Assembly: GCA_039105265.1 (NCBI GenBank) | Contig: JAPFFF010000538.1 | Span: 1 to 20,358, forward strand | Length of the DNA: 20,358 nt | Source: Tritrichomonas musculus | Lineage: Eukaryota > Parabasalia > Tritrichomonadida > Tritrichomonadidae | Direction: 5' to 3' | In this document: positions 7,850 to 15,200 of the stretch, piece by piece | Numbering within the stretch: the first letter of the stretch is position 1 | How the letters are laid out: each line of letters starts with the position of its first letter | Position numbers and translations under genes: made by a program | Notes under the pieces: generated by a model | Database searches by the model: none | What the model saw: the letters and a program-made list of their open reading frames with translations, nothing else | What the model was told of the DNA's origin: nothing

Positions 7850-9796
7850 TTTGAATATAATATTAGCTTTAGGATTAACAAAAAAGCTAAAGTCTTTTGA
7901 AAGACAAGAAAAAGATGAGTCATAACAAATGATATTCATTGCATTAGGCAAACTGGCAATGAATAGATGCTGGCATTTTTCGAATGAGAGTGATTCGAAC
8001 AATAAGTTAAAACCAACAATTTCAACTGTTACAAGTTCATTACATGCATAAAACGACTTCTTTTTAATCGTTTCTACATCTTTTGGAATAACAATTCTCT
8101 TCAAAGCTGAGAATGAAAAAGAAGACTCAGAAATTGAATTCAAATTAGATCCATCTTCAATAGAAAACTTTTTCAAATTTGAGCAACCAGAGAATGAATA
8201 ACAATTGATTTCATTAACTGATTTAGGAATCACAATTTCTTCAAGTGAAGAAGATTCAAAAGCTAATTTTCCTATTGATTTTAATTTAGAGTCTTTTTCA
8301 AACTCAATTTTTTTTAATCTCATGCATAAATTAAATGCTTTACTGTTAATATGAATGATATTCTTTGGAATCAAAATATAATCAATTGCAGTTTGTACAA
8401 AGCAAGATTCACTAATTGATGTTAATTCGGAATTATCAGAAAATTCAACTTTTGTTAATTTTTTGCATTGAGCAAATGCAAAAGGTGAAATGATTTTAAT
8501 AAATGAAGGAATGACAACTTTTTCAATATCACGACATGCAAAGACAATAACGTCATAATTATCAATTGATTTATGTGATTTACTTACAACGATTTTCTTA
8601 TCTTCATCTAGAAATGAAAAATTTTCGTTGTTTGGTGACAATGAAATTGACTTTAAATTGGGAGCAAATAAACAACCGCTTCCAATTCGAGTTAATTTTC
8701 TAGGAATAAAAATTCGATTTAAAGTAGAATGAGCAAATGTATATTCATCGAATAAAGTCAATTCAGAATCATCAAATAATTCAATATTATGAAGATTATA
8801 ACAGCTATAAAAAGCAAAACTTTCAATACATTTGACACTTTTTGGAATTGAAATATTATTTATCGCACTGTTAGAAAAAGCATATTTGCCTATTGAAATC
8901 AATTCTGAATCCTCAGAAAAAGCGACAACTCTTAAATTGTGACATGCATGAAATGAACCATAACAAATTCTTTTTATATATGATGGAATAAAAGCATTTC
9001 TAATGTCTCTGCATCCAAATAAAATCTCATCATAAATGTCACTTTTTTCATTTGACTTTCTTGCAATAATTTTTCGATCTTTGTCAACATAACAAAAATT
9101 CTTATTTTCAGAAGATATTTCAATTCTATTTAAACACCAAGTACAATGTGCCCAACCTTCTTTTATTTCTTTTACTTTGGATGGAATTGTAAAGCATTCA
9201 ATTGAAGTAACAGAAAAAGCAAATTCATCAATTGAAATCAATTCTGAATTCTCTTCAAAATTGATGATTTTTAAATTCTTACAGTCTGAAAAAGAATATG
9301 AACAGATATGTTTAATGGAAGATGGAATGGTGACTTTGGCGATATTTCTACATGCAAAATGAAGAACATCAAATTGACTATCTTTGTTTGATTTACCAAC
9401 AATCATTTGTTTTTCGTTATCGAGATAGAAAAAGTTCTTATTGTGTGGCGATATAATTATTTGATATAAGTTAGACGTATGATCACACCAACCTTTTTGA
9501 AAATCCTCAAGTTTTGGCGGAATTGTGAGACTTTTAATCGTCGAATTTGAAAAAGAACCTTTCTCAAAAGAACGAACTTCTGAGTCTTCGCTGAATTGAA
9601 TTGAACTAATTTTGCCATTGTTTTCAAATGAACCTTCTTTAATTGATGTGATAACAAATTCTTTGAAATTATAAATAATTGAATGAGGAATAAAAATATC
9701 ACCATTGGCATTTGGTGAATATCCAACTTGCGCTGTTAAATTTGTTTCATCTAGGATAAAGGTTAATCCATTAAATTCCTTAGAAATTAAATCCAT
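7847..9796 (-). CDS. Leucine-rich-repeat protein (BspA-like/TpLRR), cytosolic type
   Basis: This 649-aa protein opens with a head typical of trichomonad LRR proteins (GLTFILDET...GDIFIPHSI...FVITSIKEGSF, residues about 9-57). It lacks a signal peptide and any membrane segment. The rest is TpLRR/LRR_5 repeats of about 23 residues (IPKSVKCIESFAFYSC.NL). Three non-LRR islands of about 37 residues interrupt them at about 115-151, 227-264 and 386-423. Each has the pattern NKNF.Y.D..K.I..KS, then D...F.CRDI. The same island occurs twice in the 631-aa LRR gene to the left, so the two are one subfamily. The LRR solenoid probably binds proteins; the ligand is unknown. The start at 9796 is supported by an M3-like site 25 nt upstream. 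Family call firm, function unknown. Confidence 0.88.
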   Translation of the reverse strand: MDLISKEFNGLTFILDETNLTAQVGYSPNANGDIFIPHSIIYNFKEFVITSIKEGSFENNGKISSIQFSEDSEVRSFEKGSFSNSTIKSLTIPPKLEDFQKGWCDHTSNLYQIIISPHNKNFFYLDNEKQMIVGKSNKDSQFDVLHFACRNIAKVTIPSSIKHICSYSFSDCKNLKIINFEENSELISIDEFAFSVTSIECFTIPSKVKEIKEGWAHCTWCLNRIEISSENKNFCYVDKDRKIIARKSNEKSDIYDEILFGCRDIRNAFIPSYIKRICYGSFHACHNLRVVAFSEDSELISIGKYAFSNSAINNISIPKSVKCIESFAFYSCYNLHNIELFDDSELTLFDEYTFAHSTLNRIFIPRKLTRIGSGCLFAPNLKSISLSPNNENFSFLDEDKKIVVSKSHKSIDNYDVIVFACRDIEKVVIPSFIKIISPFAFAQCKKLTKVEFSDNSELTSISESCFVQTAIDYILIPKNIIHINSKAFNLCMRLKKIEFEKDSKLKSIGKLAFESSSLEEIVIPKSVNEINCYSFSGCSNLKKFSIEDGSNLNSISESSFSFSALKRIVIPKDVETIKKKSFYACNELVTVEIVGFNLLFESLSFEKCQHLFIASLPNAMNIICYDSSFSCLSKDFSFFVNPKANIIFK

Positions 9797-9807
9797 TGAT
9801 TTTTTTA

Positions 9808-9828
9808 CGTTATTCTCAAATAACGGTT
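9808..9828 (-). promoter_or_regulatory. M3-like (Myb-type) element inside a small inverted repeat
   Basis: On the minus strand 9821-9828 reads AACCGTTA, matching the T. vaginalis M3 consensus. It lies about 25 nt upstream of the LRR start. It overlaps a perfect 7-bp inverted repeat, CGTTATT (9808-9814) and AATAACG (9819-9825) with a 4-nt loop, so two half-sites face each other. Confidence 0.45.
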
Positions 9829-9903
9829 TTTGTTAACAAAAAAATATATAGAAAGTAAGTCTCACCTATTAAAGTTAATAAAATAAAGATCTGAAATTAT
9901 AGA

Positions 9904-9970
9904 ATATCATCCAAGATGACATGAATATCCTGGGAGAGATAGTGTTGTTAGAACAATCATATTGTTCCAA
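9904..9970 (-). other. Conserved hairpin pair in tRNA 3' flank, copy 1
   Basis: On the tRNA-sense strand, 9948-9970 can form a 9-bp stem (TTGGAACAA/TTGTTCTAA, one G-U pair; loop TATGA). 9904-9922 can form a second stem. In that second stem the two differences from copy 2 give G-U and U-G pairs in place of A-U and C-G, so pairing is kept. It could be a structured RNA or simply a palindromic DNA site. Confidence 0.35.
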
Positions 9971-10005
9971 GGTCAATTTTTAAGAGAATAATACTTCAAA
10001 ATATC

Positions 10006-10017
10006 AAAAAAAAAAAA
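10006..10017 (-). terminator. Pol III T-run terminator of tRNA-Arg copy 1
   Basis: Twelve T residues on the tRNA-sense strand follow the discriminator base directly. Confidence 0.85.
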
Positions 10018-10090
10018 CGTGCCACCCAGGACTCGAACCTAGAATCTCATGCTCCGTAGGCACACGCCTTATCCATTGGGCCAGTTGCAC
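10018..10090 (-). tRNA. tRNA-Arg (anticodon ACG), copy 1
   Basis: This 73-nt gene folds as a cloverleaf: 7-bp acceptor, D arm with AATGGATAA loop, anticodon loop CTACGGA (anticodon ACG, decoding CGU/CGC/CGA through inosine), 5-nt variable loop and T arm with TTCGAGT loop. The A box (TGGCCCAATGG) and B box (GGTTCGAGTCC) are intact. No intron and no encoded CCA are present, as expected for a eukaryote. Compared with copy 2, acceptor position 5 is A instead of C, leaving an A-G mismatch with position 68. The rest is identical. It may be functional but slightly decayed. Confidence 0.93.
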
Positions 10091-10137
10091 TTCTGATCAT
10101 TCATTTTATTGCTACATCTCTGTTTGGTTTTTGGTTT

Positions 10138-10508
10138 TTAGTATATCGATTTTTTATAACAAAAAATGAAATAAAATCGATTTTGGCTATAAAAGCGCTT
10201 TTATTAATTGATGTTAAATTTCCTGCAATAAAAACAGATTTGAGTCTTGAAAAATAGTAAAATGCATATGAACCAATTGATGTAACACCTTCTTCAATTA
10301 TTACATGAGTAACAGTATTTTTATAGTTAATAAATGATGAATTAGTAGAATCAAAATTATACATTGGTCCAATACCATTGATATTTAAAATAATAGTTTG
10401 ATCATCGAATGAATAATATACATTTTCACCACATTGGAATTCTAAAACCTTTTTTTGTGCTTTGCAAAACTGTGAGAATGCAAAAAAGATAATTAGGAAA
10501 TTAACCAT
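10138..10508 (-). pseudogene. Truncated secreted BspA-like LRR protein
   Basis: The ATG at 10508 starts a clear signal peptide (MVNFLIIFFAFSQFCKA) followed by the typical N-terminus of secreted trichomonad BspA-like antigens (CGENVYYSFDDQTIILNING, then GIGPMYNF and VTHVIIEEGVTSIGSYAF). One and a half LRRs follow, ending near SAFIA at about 10185. The reading frame then continues to a stop at 10101 through sequence belonging to the tRNA cassette flank, so the last 25 or so residues (KIDFISFFVIKNRY...) are not LRR. Family members are usually several hundred residues with many LRRs; this one has 135 codons. The missing 3' part is not seen on the other side of the cassette. Short palindromic ATCGATTTT/AAAATCGAT motifs lie at the junction (10145-10184). 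I infer a gene remnant cut by a rearrangement linked to the cassette; a short expressed protein cannot be excluded. Confidence 0.75.
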
Positions 10509-11585
10509 GGAATGTTATTTTTAAAATTTAAATTTGCTTTAATATTTTTAAGAGAATCTTAAAAAATGAGCCAGAAGTAATAAATTATTTTACGATTATT
10601 CTCTTAAAAATTGGCCAACAAGGTTATTTGCACATGCCCAATATTGCTGCAAATTTATGATTCAAGTTGTTTATTAAAAGATCTGTGAAATTAAATTGAT
10701 ATACAATCAAATAATAATTTTCAATAGTAGTTTATATAACAAAAAATTCAATTTACTCACAAAATTGTGAAGACATGTTTTTGGAGAGTTGTTTATAAAT
10801 ATCGAAGAGCTTGAAATATATATGAATCAATGATGGCAATTAGCAGTTATCACAATGAAGTTAATTATTAGTTATCACTCCCATATTAAAGTCAAGGGGA
10901 TGTTATCACAATGAACCTGACCTTGAAAAGATATTGATTAAAAAATGTAATCTCTAGTAATTATGTATGAACAAAATGAAAAAAACAAAAAATATTAATC
11001 GATCCACAAAATTATTTATTTTGGAATAGTAATCAAATAATCCATTTCCTTTTAATTTGTCTTATAGTATTAACTATTGTATAATAGATAGATTTCCATA
11101 TTTCTTTTATTTTTTTGAGAAATTAAAAAAAAATGTAATTATATGGATAATCAGAAATCCTCCAAAGATCCCTCTTATAAAAATCCATTTTATACCATTA
11201 TTATCATATATTATGCATTGTGTGTTGGATAAAAGTTAATTTGAAATATAATTATCGAGATATAAATGATTTTGATAAAAATCTTAAAATTTTCAAACTT
11301 TTACCAAAATTTCAACTTTATTAGCTTACTGTCTAAATATTTCATAAGTTGAAAATAACTTCTTGTTAGATACTATTTCAAATATATGAAACATTAGAAT
11401 TATTTTCAGAGATCATAGAAACAATGATATTTTATAATCAAAAACAAAAAAAATAATTTTCTTTGAATCATCTTTGGGTTTCTTATTGTATATCAATTTA
11501 AACAGACTCGATGTATATGTACACATATACCAATTGTTTTTATATGTCATCGAAATAAAATTAAACAAAGCATAAAGGTTATTTC
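10509..11585. other. AT-rich region between the two tRNA cassettes
   Basis: This 1.08-kb stretch has no supported gene. A 13-bp inverted repeat, TTTTTAAGAGAAT, is at 10545-10557 and 10598-10610. The right arm with its flank (10595-10616) matches part of the copy 1 3' flank at 21 of 22 positions. GTTATCACAATGAA occurs at 10846-10859 and 10902-10915, with a shorter GTTATCAC at 10871. A 60-codon frame at 11057-11239 starts with TTG and looks random. Confidence 0.5.
10545..10616. repeat. 13-bp inverted repeat shared with tRNA cassette copy 1
   Basis: The arms TTTTTAAGAGAAT (10545-10557) and ATTCTCTTAAAAA (10598-10610) are perfect. A third occurrence is at 9977-9989, inside the 3' flank of cassette copy 1, exactly where copy 2 has different sequence. 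Confidence 0.6.
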
Positions 11586-11599
11586 CTTTCTGGAAAGAA
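11586..11599 (+). repeat. 14-bp boundary repeat, left side of tRNA cassette copy 2
   Basis: CTTTCTGGAAAGAA matches CTTTCTAGAAAGAA at 11939-11952 at 13 of 14 positions. The two lie directly at the outer limits of homology with copy 1. Each contains a palindrome (CTTTC-N2-GAAAG). It could be a target-site duplication or a terminal repeat. Confidence 0.5.
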
Positions 11600-11642
11600 T
11601 AAAAACCAAACACAGATGTAGCAATAAAATGAATGATCAGAA

Positions 11643-11715
11643 GTGCCACTGGCCCAATGGATAAGGCGTGTGCCTACGGAGCATGAGATTCTAGGTTCGA
11701 GTCCTGGGTGGCACG
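11643..11715 (+). tRNA. tRNA-Arg (anticodon ACG), copy 2
   Basis: This is the same 73-nt tRNA as copy 1, but with a fully paired acceptor stem (GTGCCAC with GTGGCAC). Anticodon stem TGTGC/GCATG, loop CTACGGA, anticodon ACG. T stem CTAGG/CCTGG with one T-G pair, loop TTCGAGT. A and B boxes are intact, with no intron and no encoded CCA. This is likely the functional copy. Confidence 0.96.
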
Positions 11716-11725
11716 TTTTTTTTTT
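11716..11725 (+). terminator. Pol III T-run terminator of tRNA-Arg copy 2
   Basis: Ten T residues start directly after the discriminator G. Confidence 0.85.
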
Positions 11726-11768
11726 GAAATTTTGAAGTATTATTTTGTATATATTGTATATTTTGACC

Positions 11769-11835
11769 TTGGAACAAAATGATTGTTCTAACAACACTAT
11801 CTCTCCCAGGATATAGATATCATCCTGGATGATAT
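11769..11835 (+). other. Conserved hairpin pair in tRNA 3' flank, copy 2
   Basis: Hairpin 1 (11769-11791): stem TTGGAACAA/TTGTTCTAA, loop AATGA. Hairpin 2 (11817-11835): perfect palindrome ATATCATCC-T-GGATGATAT. An alternative stem, CCAGGAT (11806-11812) with ATCCTGG (11822-11828), would exclude hairpin 2. The linker CAACACTATCTCTCC is identical in both copies. A short T4 follows at 11843-11846. It is a candidate structured RNA or protein-binding site; no known RNA family is recognised. Confidence 0.4.
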
Positions 11836-12205
11836 TCTATAATTTTAGAACTTAATTTTGAAATACAAGTTTATTAAATAACAAACAATGCTGCTAAATA
11901 GTTGAATTTTCTGTATTAACTTTAATAAGTGAAACTTGCTTTCTAGAAAGAAGTGAAAATCAAAGTAGAATGGATTTAGATTAGTCTTATATATATAATA
12001 AGAAAATTTAGTAAAACTTTCTTGAATGCAAATTAGCTCCTTATTTTTAGCATTTTATAATAAAATAAAATGGTCAATGAGAAATATTTATTTTAATTTG
12101 TGAAAGAATTGAAACAGACTTTTGTCCAAAAACTAACTTTTTTTCCACCAACTATATTTAAATTTGTGAACTTTACAAATTTTATATACATATTTGTGTG
12201 TAAAA

Positions 12206-12213
12206 AGCGGTTA
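12206..12213 (+). promoter_or_regulatory. M3-like (Myb-type) core promoter element
   Basis: AGCGGTTA fits the T. vaginalis M3 consensus exactly and lies 17 nt upstream of the HECT start codon. GC-containing motifs are scarce in this AT-rich spacer, which makes the match more notable. Confidence 0.45.
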
Positions 12214-12229
12214 GACGAAGATTTTTAGA

Positions 12230-15200
12230 ATGTATGAATATGACTTATTATCCCCAAATTCATTCATTTATGAAAATCCTGAGCCAATCGATTGCATTCA
12301 TCAGTCCTATATAGATTTAAAAGGATATTCAAAAGAAGATGTTTCCTCCTGCGAAGAATTGCTCAATAATGCTATTACTTATCTTGATAGAGATATCAAA
12401 GATGACTTTGCAAATGACCTTTTTTCGCTCATTTTAAAATGCTTTTCGATTTATTCTTCCGAATTGCCACACATTTTTGAATCAATTTTAAAAAATAGGG
12501 AGAAAAATGCTAACTATGTAATTATTACAGCTTCTATTTTATCATACATGATTCATACTCATTTATTGATTAATGACTACAAATCTTTCGTTAGTAACGC
12601 ATTGGATGATATTTTTCCACAAATTATAAAATCAAATGAAAATGTTCTTTTTGTTTTTAAACATAAAATCTCAAATAATTTCAAATCAAGCTTAATTTTT
12701 GACCTACTTTTATCTTCTAACTTAACCGAAGGCTTAATAACAAATTTTCTTCCATTTATTACATCTAATATTAAAACCAACCTCTCTCAATTTTCTTTAC
12801 TTTTATCAGATTTAGTCAAAAAAGGACTAATAAAATTAATTGATCCATCTATTTTTATGGACAAAGAAATTTATTCCTGTATATCTGATGAAATTTTTGC
12901 TCAATTTTTACCTGACTTGTCCAAAGAACTTTTTGAGAGACTCTTTTCACAAATTTATGAAACATTTCTTAGTTCATCCAAACTAAGTTCTATTTTTGTA
13001 ATCAATTTTATCCAAAAGTGCCAAGAATTTGATATAAAAAATTTAGAAATTGAGAATGTATTCAAATTTCTATCGTCCTCAGAATTTTCGCCTCAAATTT
13101 GTGAATATATAAAAAAATATGATGATTTTTTCATAACAGATGAAATTGCACCAAATTTTTTCAATCTAACCGATCATGAACTTTTATTTAAAATTGTCAA
13201 AAATTTGAATGCTTTACCTGAAAATTTATTGAATGAATGTCTTCTTAAGTTCAAAAGTATTCAAGTGTACATTCGTTGTTTTGTTGACAATGAATACAAT
13301 GCATGTAATCCGATATTAAATTCACGTGAGTTTTTGATTCATTTTTATTCGGTCATTGAAAATTCAGAGAGCAATGATGATATTTGTAAGGTTTTTGCCC
13401 GTTTGATTGAAAATGAAAATTTCATTGAAATTATCGATGAAATCATTTTTTCTTTCTCTTTTAAAGATGAGAAAAAATCACAGATTTTTACAACTGTGAT
13501 TGAATCACTTTCTGATAATTATGAAAAAAAGTTTTATGAACTTGAACATATGAAGAAAATTGTTCTGAAAATCTTAGAAACAAGAAAAATTCCCAATTTT
13601 ATTTTCATTGAAATTTTGAGTGCAGAAACCTTTAATAATTTATATCAAGAGAATCCTGAATATATAAAAGATCCTCTCTTTTTGTATGGATATCACTTTT
13701 CAACAATTCGAAAAAACGATAGCAAAATTGAATTACCAAAATTGACCATTTTAAAGGTGAAAAATTATTTGAATGAATCATTTATAAAATTCATATCAAC
13801 CAACGATTTTAGTTATCTTTCTGAATTAACTGATGATTTATTACTTCTTTCAATGTGTCCTTTATTATTGATTGAACAGAATAGCATTGAAATTGAAGGA
13901 TTGACAGAAGAAACAATTCTTCCTTGCTTCTCAATTTTTTACAAAAATTATGAGAAAAAAGAAGACATGGGGTCACTTTTTTGGGATCAAGACATTTTAG
14001 AAAAAATCCTTACAAATGAATATAAAGACGTGATTAAAAAAAGTATTGAACTTTTTTATAATAATAATTGCACTGAACTTTTAGTTGCTTTAATTAATTC
14101 AATACTTGGCAATAATTCTTTGTATTTTCAATTGAATGATGAATATGCTGAATTAAAAGATCAAATATTTAGTTTGCTTTTTGATTTCCTTTCTGAAAAA
14201 GATATGAAAATAGACTATACAAAAATTATTGACAATTTAATTGCTTATTTAAAATCACCAGTTCAAAAAAATGTAATTGATTATATTTTTGATAAATTAA
14301 ATAAATGTGACTATAAATTAATATCAAACAAGATTGATTCAGATATATTTCCTCTCCAAAAATTCAAAAACATTTTGATAACTGATAATTCAACAAGCAA
14401 TGAAGTTATCAATTCAATTATATTACTTAGAAAATTATGTCAGAATCCTGAAAAAATTGAATGTACTAATGATAATCTAAATTTCTTAATAAAAAATTTA
14501 ACTAATGCTTATCGAACAGCAATTAAAGAAGGAAGAAAAGATGAAGCTTTGATAGTTGCTGATTTAATGATAGAAAATGAATTTTTGATTGAGTTTGATA
14601 ATGTTTTTGAAGAGTTTCTTCCATTTGATGTTAAAAACCCAATTCTTGAAGATAACATTGATGACCTTTTATCTTACATTTTGTCATCTGAGAACTTAGA
14701 AAAAAATGATCTTCCTATACAAATTCTATATAAGAAAATGATGAATGAAACTTCAAATTCAGTTCGTCATTATGAAATTGTATTTGAGACATTTCTGAAT
14801 AGATCTCAAATTAATATAAAAGACATATTAGAATTTTATTTATTTGACTTTTTGAGATATGAAGATTCGTTTCTTAATGCAATAAATCACTCGTTTGTAG
14901 TGAGTCCACATGATGAATGCTTAATTAACAAATATGAATTTTGTCATTTGGCTGATTCCCCTTATTCAAAAGTTGGACATTTGATTATTAAGAAACTTTT
15001 TGAGAAAAAAGAAAATTTCAATGCATTTTTGTGTCTTAAAAGTATTGCTTGCACTTTTATCTTCCTTTTTGAAAAAGATCCACAAAGAATATTTGATTTT
15101 GTTCTTCCACATCTTGACAATTATCATCTTGTTTTTGAAAAAGATTTAAACAAGACAAACTTAGAAAAAGTGAAAATTGCTTATTCTTCATTATCTTTTT

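Larger units (their letters stand above)
9848..10137 (-). repeat. tRNA-Arg cassette, copy 1 (inverted relative to copy 2)
   Basis: This unit holds about 43 bp of conserved 5' flank, the tRNA and about 170 bp of 3' flank. It aligns to copy 2 in opposite orientation. Near the tRNA only about one difference is seen in the 5' flank. The distal 3' block (9892-9976) is about 93% identical. Two segments differ in length: about 10 versus 18 bp after the terminator, and about 15 versus 80 bp near the far end. Homology ends near CTTTCTA at 9848. The unit runs into the truncated BspA gene on its 5' side. Confidence 0.8.
11586..11952 (+). repeat. tRNA-Arg cassette, copy 2
   Basis: This unit contains a 5' flank (from about 11600) matching copy 1 for about 43 bp, the tRNA, a T10 terminator, a conserved block (11763-11849), an extra segment of about 65 bp absent from copy 1, and the far end (about 11913-11947) that again matches copy 1. 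Orientation is opposite to copy 1, so the pair forms an inverted repeat around about 1.45 kb. It lies about 280 bp upstream of the HECT gene, on the same strand. Confidence 0.8.

Noticed and set aside
9457-9726. 89-codon minus-strand frame inside the LRR gene
   Set aside because: It is an out-of-phase shadow of the 649-aa gene; AT-rich, low-complexity composition without a domain.
11057-11239. 60-codon plus frame
   Set aside because: It starts with TTG and is rich in aromatic and Ile codons as expected from AT-rich DNA; no promoter motif or domain.
11413-11797. Overlapping minus-strand frames of 78 and 72 codons across tRNA copy 2
   Set aside because: They run antisense through the tRNA and its flanks; no homology recognised.
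11600-11950. tRNA-derived SINE
   Set aside because: The tRNA is intact with a strong Pol III terminator right behind it, the 5' flank is conserved and there is no A-rich tail; a tRNA gene cassette fits better.
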